NCBI GenBank assembly: GCA_963921195.1
Contig: OY992539.1
Coordinates: 210,928,035-210,992,034, forward strand
Direction of reading: 5' to 3'
Origin: Pegoplata infirma
Lineage: Eukaryota; Arthropoda; Insecta; Diptera; Anthomyiidae
Length of the DNA stretch: 64,000 nt
Shown here: positions 34,136 through 45,181 of the stretch, in pieces
Layout of the letters: the number at the start of each line of letters is the position of its first letter
How positions within the stretch are numbered: the stretch's first letter is position 1
Program-made: the position numbers and the translations under genes
Notes under the pieces: generated by a model
Seen by the model: only the letters and a program-made list of their open reading frames with translations
The model's database searches: none
What the model was told of the DNA's origin: nothing

Positions 34136-37125
34136 ACATACATATCGTCGGTGCGCCGACCAGAACACCTATGTGTTTTTTATGAATTGTTCAGGAGAGC
34201 AAAAAAACCGTTTTATTTTGCCAATTCGCAACATTTTTTTAAAGTAATTTTTTTTTATTTTTCCTAAACCCATTTAAAAATATTACGCGTTGAAAACCAT
34301 ACAAAATCTTTTTTTAATCTGAAGTGGTACAAGATTTTAACAAAAAACTACACATAGGTGATTTTGTTTCGGACTTTTTACATGTTTATAAAAAATATAT
34401 AATACACATAGGTGTTTTTGTTCTTAAATTTATTTTAAATAAATTTTTATTTGTTGTTCAAAAGTAAAAATTTTGCAAGTTATATATCCGCATGGACTTG
34501 TAGCGAAATATTGATGGTATTCACGTTAGAATTTTTATCCTTGCAATGTGCGAAATGCAACATTTACTACAAAAAACACACGTAAAATTATTTTGGTGTT
34601 TTTTTCATCCCATGTGTTTGTTGTAAAAAGTTTTTCATTTCGTACTTTGCAAGGCTGAAAACTTCTGATGTGAATTTTGTTATCACAAAGAGACGGAAAA
34701 ACTTTACCAATGCAGAAAGTGATTATCAGGAAAACCAAAATAATAATAAGTAATAAGTCAAAAAAAATATTAAATATAATTCTGATGCAAAAAATGGCAA
34801 AATGTATCTTCAGTGAAATGAAATGGCGAATCTTTTCGTAGAACATATTAACCCTCTATCTGCCATTTTTAGGGGTCATTTTTGTCCTTTTTTTAAATAT
34901 CCTCATACAACACCACCTACACCACAAAAACGTACATTAACGGGTTAAAATCTTCTACAAAGATTTTCTGCATCAAATTTTACTAGGGGTTGTCAAAGTC
35001 CAAAAGTTCCTGCAAAGTGCAAAATGGTTAAAAAAGTAAAATTGTAAATTATCAAATACTGTTAAACTTTTTTTTTGCAAAAGTCGAGTGAAATAAGTCG
35101 AAAAAAAATATAAATCTGCTTTTGAGCTAAATAAAGTTAAGAGATAATTCAGTGAAAATTGATGGCGGTTCTTTTCTTTGTTAACCCTTTATCCTCATTT
35201 TGGTGCTTTTTTTAAATATCATCATAGTCCACTACTAAGGCATACGTATAAAGGGTTAAACAATTTTACAAACATTTTCTGCATCAAATTTTACTAGGGG
35301 TTGTCAAAGGCCAAAAGTTCGTGCGATGTAAGCAAAAGGTTTAAAAAAGGAAAATTTTAAATTATCATAATTTGTTAAATTGTGTCTTACCAAGATACTT
35401 TACAATTTTACTTTTTTAAGCACTTTTCGCACGAACTTTTGGCCTTTGAGAACCCCTAGTAAAATTTGCTGCAAAACTTTTTTGTAGAACATTTTAACCC
35501 TTTTAACGCACGTTTAAGTGAAGTTCTATGAGGGTATTTGGCAAAAGGACCAAGATTACTCCCAAAAATGGAAGATAATGTGTTCCAAGAAAAGAACCGC
35601 CATCAAATTTCACTGAAGACATCATCATTTAGCTCAGACAAAGATTTATTATTTTTATACCCTCCAACTACAGTATGGGGGTATACTCACTTTGTCATTC
35701 CGTGTGTAACGCATCGAAATATCGGTCTAGGACCCCATAAAGTATATATATTATTGATCAGTGATCCTAAGACATTCTGGCAATGTCCGTCTGTCCGTCC
35801 GTCTGTGGAAGACACGATACAGCCCAAAATAAAAGTGATAGACTCCTGAAATTTGGCACATATATGTCTTATGTTCATAGGCTGGTTAAGTTCGGAGATG
35901 GGCAAAATCGGACCAGGGGGGAAAAAGTTCCCCCTTGAAGAACTAAACAAACCTCTGAAAAATACCATATTTTTACGTGAATTTTTGTGTTTTTGTTTAA
36001 CAAATCCAACATTTTTATGCCACAAGAACTTCAAGGTCCTGCATTTGGACCCACAGAATTAGAAAAAATCGTTTTACGGTCCGCTCCCCCTTTTATGGGC
36101 GTGGAATAATTTTTTTGTTTATAAGTATAATGATAAATTGTATTTCTTTAGTGCAAAAAGCATAAGAATTATTTTTTTTTTAACACTTATTCGAGAAGAA
36201 TTGTGCCCCCAATTACCACTACTGACCCCCCCCAAAAAAAAAAGAAGACGCCCCTGCAATTTTTATACCCTCCAACTAAAGTATGGGGGTATACTCACTT
36301 TTTTTTTTATTTATTTGCATGTTGGAGGGTATAAAAGATTCGGCACAGCCGAATTTAACACTCTTACTTGTTTTTACTTATTTTACACGACTTTGGTGAA
36401 AAACAATTTAACAGTTTGTGATAATTTACAATTAAATTTATTTAAGCATTTTGCACTTTTCGCACAAAATTTTGACCTGTGACAACCCCTAGTAAAATTT
36501 GATGTAAAACTAATTTTTTTGTAGAACATTTTAATCCTTTAACCGCACGTTTTAATGGCGTTCAACGAGGATATTTAAAAAAAGTACCAAAACGACACGT
36601 AAAAATGGGACACACAGGGTTAATGTATGTAAATGTAAGTTCTTAGAAACGAACCGCCTTAAAATTTCACTAAGGACATCTTTTGATATTATTTACCTCA
36701 GAATTATACTTTATACTTTTTTTAGCTTGTTCAAAACGCATTTAAAAAAAAATTTGGAAATTATTTTTTTTTAAATCGTGTTGCACAGTGTTATGCAATA
36801 AAGTTTCGGAATATTACAAAAAAAATGTTCAGAAAACTTTTAAAATATCAATTTATAAAAAAACCAAAGGCAGACGCAATGTTTTTACGTTTAAATCAAA
36901 AACAGTTATGTGTACTAATAACACATAAGTGTTTTTGCCGGAGAATTTCTATTATAGGTAACACATAGGAGTTTAAGCTAACTTTGAAACCATTTGAGAT
37001 AACGGGAAACGCTCTGGGGGATAAATGCATTACCTGATAGGCTTCCTAATGGGCCAATAAAAAAAAAATAAAAAAATTACACATAGGTGTTCTGGTCGGC
37101 GCACCGACGATATGTATGCATATGT
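34136..37125. mobile_element. Long (about 3 kb) inverted-repeat element with palindromic ends
   Basis: Left CGTCGGTGCGCCGACCAGAA and the exact inverse near 37084-37117 continue through CACCTATGTG. The end itself contains the palindrome GTCGGTGCGCCGAC. Inside, a segment with ACTAGGGGTTGTCAAAG occurs four times, two in each orientation (about 34983, 35291, 35450, 36482). A DINE-like element is nested at 35657-36376. No transposase frame is seen. Confidence 0.75.
35657..36376 (+). mobile_element. DINE-1/Helentron-like element, near-complete copy
   Basis: It starts TATACCCTCCAACTACAGTA, carries GACCCCATAAAGTATATATA and the GTCCGTC run, and ends with the hairpin ATTCGGCACAGCCGAAT and CTTACTTGTTTTT. 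A second start (TATACCCTCCAACTAAAGTA at about 36265) only 100 bases before the end shows a tiny internally deleted copy placed in or next to its tail. Confidence 0.85.
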
Positions 37126-37615
37126 TTAAAATTTTGTCCTTGAATAAGTGCATTGACCAGTTTTTTCTCACCACGTGCAGCAGGTAATATATCAATAAAG
37201 CTTTTTTCTAATGATCTACCCCCCATCTTTATTTTAAATAAACTTTGAAATTTTTCTATATTTAACATTGCATTGGTAGAGGTTAGTGTTATCTTGAAAT
37301 GGCGCGAAATAAATATTAGCGCAGTTATAGACGTATATGGCTTGGTCGCGTTGCATAAAAGTTTAGAAACTTTGTCCTTGAGTGCGTGCAATGACCGTTT
37401 CGTACTTATTGATTCTAATGCCTAATTTTATCACGATATTGCTTTGATAATGTTGTAGAGTTTTGAAAATTGCTTTAAATGTTTTAGCAATATCATGACC
37501 ATGACAGTGACATATAGGTAGAAACAACTTTTGGTAGGTTTTCTAATGTTGGATTTACGATTGAAAAGCAGGTTTTTCGAAAAACTTGTAAGTTTTTTTT
37601 TAGAGACAATAATCA

Positions 37616-37765
37616 TAATTGGAGCGGCAAGCGGTTTTAAGCAATTGTCGTCATAAAAATAGAATTGAATCTAGTTTGGCGGAAAAACGCGGTGGTTTTT
37701 TGTTTTTATACAAAACATGTGTGAACAGTTGCGGAAAAACGCTTCCAGCTCCAATTGTGATTATT
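37616..37765. mobile_element. Short inverted-repeat element (family A), second copy
   Basis: It shares AATTGGAGC ends, ATAGAATTGAATCTAGTTTGG and the GCGGAAAAACGC core with the element at 4556-4702. Confidence 0.6.
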
Positions 37766-37844
37766 CTCAGAGGTTGGTTTAGTTCTTCAAGGGAAAACTT
37801 TTTTTTGTTCGATTTTTCCCTTTTACACCATTTACAGATGTAAT

Positions 37845-38015
37845 TCAAAAAACATCAATTGCAATTCGAAGATTCCATTTGGAATTTAAAGATTTTATTT
37901 GTAATTTAAAGTAGATCAATTGTGGTTTGGAATTGATCAATTGTAATTCGTAATAAATCAATTGTAATTCGAGAAATATCAATTGTAATTCGAAAAAGAT
38001 CAATTTTAATTTAAA
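37845..38015 (+). repeat. ATTCGAAAAAGATCAATTG-type short tandem array
   Basis: Units such as CAATTGTAATTCGA recur about seven times. It is the same unit as in the inverted array at 2040-2600. Confidence 0.65.
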
Positions 38016-38369
38016 AAAGTACTGCAAAGAAAAATATAAATAACTGCCTAGCTCTTCACATCTGGGGACCCCATTAGCCACTTTATTTTTAATCCAAATT
38101 TTGGTATTCCCGGAGTTTAAAATGCTAAATAAATATGTAAATACTGCAGACACGGCAAAAGCAAGCCCTCCGAGTTATACTTCTTAAGTTTTTTCATTTT
38201 TAAACTTCTCAAGACCCCATTCCCACATCTCGAAAATTAAGCAAGGTAGAGCGAATATGAACAAAAATTTGCATTAAAATCTATGTTGACCCTGTAAGAA
38301 TGTACACACTTATGTGCGGACTCTACATTAGGGTTATAACTTTTTCAATTTTTTGCAAATATCAAAAAG

Positions 38370-38982
38370 TCCATCCCATAGTCGTATAGGCCATGAAAAA
38401 ATATTAAGAAATGATGTGTTACTTTTTCGCGATCGTTAAAAAAGTTCACGCACCAAACGCGATGAAGTTTTGAATATTATTTTTCTTTTAAGTATAAACA
38501 AATTGAATTTAATTGCAAAATTTTTAGGATTTTTTTGAAATTTCATTAATAAAAAAACAAAATCTCATCAATTGAATGGAGGGCGCGAAAAAATCGCGAT
38601 ATTATGACGCTATTTCGCGAATTTTTTAAATTAGCTAAATTTTAGTGTCAAGTGATAGGTGCTATGAGGCAGTAATTCTTTTCAGCAACTAAACATTATA
38701 ATCGCGGAATTTTGGTGCTTTTTCGCGGATGTTATAAATAAGTTAAATGTTGGTTCCTTCTGATATGTAGTCATGTGTGTATGATGATGTTCAAATAATT
38801 AAAATATGACGTCATAATATAATTTTTTAAAACAAAAAAATAAAAAAAATCATTCTTGGGGGAGTTTTAGAAATTGCATTCGGTGCGTGAACTTTTTTCA
38901 CCGAAATGACCGATTTTTTCACCGAAATTGAGTTTTGTTATCTGTACAACATTACCCATTGCGTGGTGGGATGGACTTTAAT
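38370..38982. mobile_element. Foldback element with AAAGTCCATCCCA ends
   Basis: Left AAAGTCCATCCCATAG and inverted right AAAGTCCATCCCACC match. An inner pair, AAAAAAGTTCACGCACCAAA (38439) against its complement (38880-38900), strengthens the foldback. No coding frame. Confidence 0.65.
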
Positions 38983-39268
38983 TAATTTTTTTTTTGATCC
39001 CTCGCGAGCCCGAATTTTCTTAAATTAAGTTCAACTTGCAGTAAACTTAATATACTTGTTTTCTGTGTAAAAATTTTATTTTTTTTATCACAAAAAACAG
39101 AACTACAAAAAATTTCAACAAAAAAAAAATGCTTTTGGAATACATAATCTAAATTTCTACAAAGTTCATTAAACTTCTCAAAAAATAAAAATATGCTGAG
39201 TATTTAAATTGAAGTAATTCATCACTCGTTCATTTTTAATATGACACTTTCACTTTTTTACCTTAAAC

Positions 39269-39883
39269 TAGAGATGGGCGCGTGAGTGAATTCTGACTCA
39301 CATTCACTCACGCTTACGACAGGTATTTACGAGCATATTTTTTCTACTCACACTCACTCACAATCACGTGAGAAAATTTAATATAATTCACACTCACGTG
39401 TACTCACACAAGCTTAACTCACACTCACGTGTACTCACACTCACGAAGCTTTTATTTATGAAAAGAAAAATTTAAAGTTTATACGGTTATTTTCCATTGA
39501 ACAAAATTACACAGTGATTTTTAAAATCATCTCAAATTGTACTAGCATAAAGAAAAATCATAAAATCATCTCAATTTACACCATAGTAAGTTTTATGGTG
39601 TGAACGTGGCCTAAGACAAATTTTACATTTTTTTTTGCTTTTTCGGTACGAAATTTAAAATTAAGCCAAATTTTACAATTTTTGTTTGCTTGTTTTGATA
39701 CGAAAAGAAATATGAAGAGAAAATACTCACGCGAAAAAATCGACTGACGCACACTCACAAAAATCTTACTCACGCACACTCACTCACGCAATTATTTTCA
39801 CCACTCGTACTCATTCATAATCACGTGAATAAATTTCACTCACGCGTGAATTACGCACTTATCTGCTCATGTGCCCATCTCTA
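39269..39883. mobile_element. hAT-type MITE with TAGAGATGGGC ends, CACTCACG-rich
   Basis: The ends TAGAGATGGGC are perfect inverted repeats. Flanks CCTTAAAC (39261-39268) and CTTTAAAC (39884-39891) agree at 7 of 8 bases. Both sides are dense in ACTCACACTCACG. A smaller relative is at 44030-44376. Confidence 0.85.
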
Positions 39884-40322
39884 CTTTAAACATTTGCTTT
39901 GGAATTGTGTAAGCTACGTGAATTTTTAAAAAGCCTTAAAAAACATATTACGTAAACTTTTTGAACTCCAAAAATTCAATAAACTTCTCTTCTCTTTTTT
40001 TTTTGGTTTGTCAATTGTTTTCAGTAGGTCTTTTGGTTAGTTGGTCATATACAAAATTTGAGAAGCTAAAAAAGTGGGTCAAAACTGTTTGTTTTTGTTT
40101 CTTTTTATTTTTTGTTGATCAAATTATGGTGGAGGTAAGTCAATGAACTTTGGTTAAATATACAAATTTATTTGTTATTTCGAAATTTTATTTATATTTA
40201 ACCATGCATTATAATTTGACAGAGTTTATGGATTTAAAATTTATAGGTATATTTTTACTTTTTAATTTTACACCCACAGTAATAATTAAAAACAAAAACT
40301 ATTTTTTTATTAAATTTTTTTT

Positions 40323-41307
40323 TTATACCCTCCATTTTAGTGATAGAGGATATATATAAGTTTGTCATTCCGTTTGAAACACATCGAAATATTGGTCTAG
40401 GACCCCATAAAGTATATATATTCATGATCCTCGATCGATTTTAAGTCGATCTAGCGATGTCCGTCCGTCCGTCTGTCTCTCTGTCCGTCCGTAGAAAACA
40501 CGCTAACTTTTGAAAGACTTCACAGAGGCTGAAGTTTGGCATATATGTTGGTCATTTACCTGGTCAGGTTGGTATTGCAATCCAGCCAAATCGGTCCAGT
40601 GGTTCAAAAGTTATGAGCAAAAGAGTAAATTTCGGCAAGGGGTTTTCGCAAATTTACGAGATAAAAAACACGATAACTTTTAAAAAACAATAATGAGACT
40701 GCTGAAACGTGGCATGTATCTTTGCCGTTCCTCAGGTCTGTTTGGTATTGAATTTCAGCTCAATCGGTTAAGTGATTCAAAAGTTATAAGCAAAACCCCG
40801 AATTTCAGAATTTGTTCATCTTAAGTGCCACGTGGTAAACAAGTTTTAAAAGCATTGGTGGTATTTAAGCAATGCTTTTCAAATTTGTTTAGTTTTAAAG
40901 CAATGCTTTTTAAACTTGTTTAGTTTTAAAAACATTGGTAACTTAAAAATTACACTCAAAAAAAATTTTACACTCGAAAAAATGTTACATTAAAAAAAAA
41001 TTTTACACTCAAAAAAAAAATTTAGTTTTTTTTTTACAAAAATGCGAATATTTTGTGTACATACGTAAGTGCATTTACTCAGAAATATTTTTACAGTAAA
41101 AAAATATTACACTCGAAAAAAAGTTTTACACTCAAAAAAAAATTAGTAATTTTTTAAATGACAAAAAATGAGTTTTTTACTCAAAATAAAACATTTCTAA
41201 TCAAAATTGTTAAATTTTTTCACGTTAAAATGTATTATCCTTTAAAAATGGCATTGTGGAGGGTATTCATAGATTCGGCAAAGTCTAATTTAACTTTTCT
41301 ACTTGTT
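40323..41307 (+). mobile_element. DINE-1/Helentron-like element, second subfamily, near complete
   Basis: It starts TATACCCTCCATTTTAGTGA, has CATCGAAATATTGGTCTAGG, the CCCCATAAAGTATATATA box, a GTCCGTCCGTCTGTC run, two CAAAAGTTAT segments and a TTTACACTC-rich tail. It ends GGAGGGTATTCATAGATTCG and CTACTTGTT. It supplies the empty-site version of the locus broken at 43021. Confidence 0.82.
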
Positions 41308-41519
41308 AAATTTGTTCAATAGTTTTTTTCTTTATACTTAACTGGAAGATTACGTGAAAACTGTTTACAAAAAATTACTGCCAAATTATCATTCTACAAT
41401 AAAAATTTTGTATGACATACTTAGATAAGAAAAATTATTAGTTTTTTTTTTGTTTGAAAAAATGCTGACAATTAGAGTTCAATGACTTTTAAAAACTATA
41501 AAATAGTTACCACTCAATT

Positions 41520-42358
41520 AAGTACACTCAACCAAAAATCATTGTATTCCCAAAGAAAATCGATGTAAATTCAACAGAAATCATTGTTGATTTTGACCCT
41601 ACAAATATTTATGTTGATTTCAATAAAAATTGTTGTCAGTTTTTGTAATAGTTGATCAACTCGTTTTTTTGTAAATCAACTCGTATTTTTTGTAAACTCA
41701 ACTCATATTTTTGTTGATATAAGAAATTTTATTAAAAAAAAAAAGCTTGTTATTTTTTGTAAATATTCTTTTATTAAGTATAAATCACAATATTTTTTAG
41801 AATTATCACCGGCTTTTTAAGCTGCAATATTTAAATACGAGATTTTCACACACACTTCGTTTATTTATGTTATGCACTCGTAAGCCATTCTCCAGTTTTC
41901 TAATGACACCAAATCAAAAACCTAAAAAAAAAACAAAAAAAAAAAATTATAATATAGTATGAATACATAAAGTAACAAATGTATTTTATTACTTACCAAA
42001 TATTTACCGATCAGAATCTGATCATCAGATCCTATTTTTATTTATTTTTATAATATTAAATATTTTTATAAGAAACAAACACATAAAATAATTTAAAATA
42101 ATTTTATAAGAGACAAACAAATTTCACATTGCAATGCATTGCTACCAACTTAATAATACAAAATTGAACGAACAGGGTTGTTTTTCTTTTTTGGTTTTAT
42201 CTATTGAATTCTGTATAAGCGTTGTAAATAGTTGATTCAAATTTACTGATTATTCAACGATATCAACATTAATTTTTGTTGAATACGGCAATATTCTGTA
42301 AAACTTGATCTACAATGGGTTTACTAATTTTTCTACTAAGATATTTCTATGAGTGTAG
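41520..42358. mobile_element. Possible MITE with ACACTCA ends
   Basis: Left AGTACACTCAACC and right ATGAGTGTAGT are inverted over about 8 bases, with AGT on both outsides. The interior is rich in TTGTTGATTT. Confidence 0.4.
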
Positions 42359-43129
42359 TCACAATCAGTCATCATATTTGTACCACAGTATGGGTAACAC
42401 ATCGGAATATCGCTCTAGCACCCTATTAATTCAAAATCGATTGTTAGATATTTTATTAACATCCTTCCGTTTGTGAAGGATACGAAGTGGTTCAAACAAA
42501 AAGTACAGGGGGTTACCGCGCATTTCGATTCGAAATCGAAACGTTTTCGAACAGAATTTTCTTTTGGCAAATAATTAAAAAGAAAATATTTCTTTATTAA
42601 CAACATTTTTTAGAGCCTATCAGCTCTTTTTCAAATAATGGAAAAATATTAAAAAAATATATTTTTACGCAAACGAATTTTTTCTTACATGTTTAAAATT
42701 TCCGAAATCGAACGATTTCTTTCGAATAAAGCTACACAGTTTTTTGTACTTTGTTCAGCAAATGAAACATTTTTGGTCAAAAGAAATTTAAATTTCTGCA
42801 TTTGGACTAAGGGGATTAGAAAATGTATTTTTCTAATTCTAACCAAATCGGTCCAGTGGTTCAAAAGTTATAAGCGAAATTGGCAAGAACTTTTCACGAA
42901 TTTACGTGTTATAAAACACGCTAACTTTCGAAAGACAACTTTAAGGGTGCTGAAGCTTGGCACATGCATTTCGTTCGCCTGGTCTGACTGGTATAGAATT
43001 TCAGCAAAATTGGTCCAGTGCACTGTGGGCCAGCATCCCTGAATTTTGGCCATAAATAGACCGCTTAACATAAATGTCAAAAAAGTATTGCATATGGGTG
43101 TTAAAGGATCGCTGATCACGATTCTGGAA

Positions 43130-43790
43130 AAAAATTTCAAAATTCAAAATGGCGGATCCAAAATGGCGGACATGATTTTTTAATTCTTTGTTTATTGTGT
43201 TTAATATAATCATTATCGATGTATTTGGGGTCGTTAATAACGAATATGAGCTCAGACTTTTAAAATTCAAAATGGCGGATCCAATATGGCGACAAATTTA
43301 AATTTAAGATTTTTTATATGTTGTCTCTTTTGGCCAAAAACTTAGATTTTAATAGTTTTTCGGATATTAAAACTGATTTTGGAATTAAAGATTTGAAATT
43401 CAAAATGGCGGATCCAATATGGCGAATATGCTTTTGTAATTCTTAGCTAATTGTACTTAAATTAGTAATTTTTGATGTATTTAGGGTCAGTAATTACGAA
43501 TATGAGCTCCGATTTTTTAAATTCAAAATGGCGGATCCAATATGGCGTCAAATAAAATATTAAGTTTTTTTCTATGTTGTCTGATTTTGATGGTTTTCGA
43601 AATACCAAATCTGATTTTAGAATCAAATATTCAAAATAGCGGATCCAATATGCCGGACAAGATATTTAAATTATTGATTAATGTTTCAAAATATCACTAG
43701 GAAATGATTGCACAACACGAATACGAACTCAGATTTTTTGAAATCAAAATGGCGGATCCAAAATTTAGGACATAGCTTTTTAAAAAAATG
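43130..43790 (+). repeat. Tandem block built on AAAATGGCGGATCCAA
   Basis: ATTCAAAATGGCGGATCCAA or close variants occur near 43140, 43266, 43395, 43523, 43625 and 43745. Alternate spacers resemble each other (ATATGAGCT before odd ones, TTATATGTTGTC after even ones), so the higher-order unit is about 250 bp. Confidence 0.8.
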
Positions 43791-44029
43791 TAAAATGTTT
43801 AAATTTTTAAGTTTTTATAAATCCCTCTTTTTGCTTTTATCAGAAGATTTTAATAAAATATTTCTCTTTTAAATGTGTCAAAAAGTTCATATATTCAGTG
43901 GCTCATTTAAGAGAGAGCTTTTTATTTCCAATAAGCATTTGCCATCCTAAATGTAAAAATAATGCTATTAAAAATGCTATTGCCAGAATATGCACGCTTA
44001 AATGCGTTACCAGCTTTAATTTTTAGCAC

Positions 44030-44376
44030 TACAGATGGACGCTGGTCACGTGAATTACTCGTGCTCGAAAGTGAGCGTGATTAAAATTGTTTGTTAGTGA
44101 GTGAGACCATTTTTTTGCGTGAGTGATTCGTAGTGAGTGCAATTTTTTTGAGTGATTCAAAACTATTTAATTGTATTGATTCAGTTTTTACAATTTTATT
44201 CGTGTTTTAAAGGTTTAGCGTGAGTTACGAGTGAGCGTGAGTCACACGTGAGTGGTGTTTTGTTTACTCACGTAAATAGTGAGTAAGTGTGAGAAAAAAA
44301 ACGATTGAGCAAATTATGTTTTTTTGCGTGAGCGTGAGTCAACGTGAGTCAAAATTCACTCACGTGCCCATCACCA
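44030..44376. mobile_element. hAT-type MITE, ACTCACGTGAG-rich, nested in the Transib-like element
   Basis: It is related to 39269-39883 by its GTGAGTGTGAG-type content and GCCCATC end. Flanks TTTAGCAC and GTTATCAC agree at 6 of 8 bases. The end at 44030 has mutated from the family form. Confidence 0.65.
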
Positions 44377-45181
44377 GTTATCACGCCAATGTTGTCAAAG
44401 TGAGACATTTTTTATTAGAAATCAATAGAAGATTGAAAAAAGGCGGATTTCAACAAAAGTATGAATTTCCATTATTTATTTAAAAAAAAAAATATGCTTA
44501 TAGCTTACTTTTTGGCAGTTTTTATCATGTGTTCAACAAACATGTATGTCTTTAGGAGAACTTCACCGAAAATTTGAAAAAATATTGTGTTGAAGTACAA
44601 AAAAAATTATTTGTTTCATAAATAAAAAATATAAAAAAAATCACAAACTTTGACTTTAACCTCATGCAAAAAAAAAACTTTAAGGTATAATAAAAAGATA
44701 TTAAAGATGGACAAAATTCAAGATGTCGACATTCCGAAAAAATATTTTTAAATACGTGTTGCCTTACAGACCTTATTGGCCAAAAAATGGAAATCCTGGC
44801 CCACAGTGCAGTGGTTCAAAAGTTATGAACAAAACCGTGAATTTCAGATCGGTTTCACCTAAAATTCACGTGTTGAAAAAACCGTTAAACAAAGCTATAA
44901 AAACGTTGGTAAGCCGGAAAATATTTTACAAAGTATTTTTGTAACTCAAAAATATTTTACACTAAAAAAATTATTTACACTCAAAAAAATTTTACACTCA
45001 AAAAAAATTTTGTGATTTTTTTTATTTTTACAAAAATGACAAAAGAAAAATTATTAAAAATAAAAATTTTTTTTAAAATTTGTTAAAAACTTTCACATTA
45101 GAAAATTAACTTTCACTTAAAGAGGGCATTGTGGAGGGTATTCATGAATTCGGCCAAGTAGAATTGAACTATTTTACTTTT

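Larger units (their letters stand above)
43021..44808. mobile_element. Transib-like non-autonomous element, 1788 bp, 5-bp target duplication CAGTG
   Basis: Both ends read CACTGTGGGCCAG inward (the right one inverted). CAGTG flanks both sides (43016-43020, 44809-44813). The related intact sequence at about 40597 has a single GTCCAGTGGTTC, confirming the insertion. The CACTGTG start and 5-bp GC-rich duplication fit Transib, the family related to RAG1. It carries a tandem block at 43140-43790 and a nested MITE at 44030-44376. No transposase is left. Confidence 0.75.
42360..45178 (+). mobile_element. DINE-1/Helentron-like element split by a Transib-like insertion
   Basis: 42360-43020 matches the body of the copy at 40323-41307 in diverged form (TCGGTCCAGTGGTTCAAAAG, AACACGCTAACTTTCGAAAG). 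44809-45178 continues it to GGAGGGTATTCATGAATTCG. The break falls in TGGTCCAGTG/CAGTGGTTCA. Confidence 0.75.

Noticed and set aside
35687..36062. Open frames of 69-115 codons on both strands within 35538-36062
   Set aside because: They fall in a DINE-like non-coding element, and the same readings recur at other copies.
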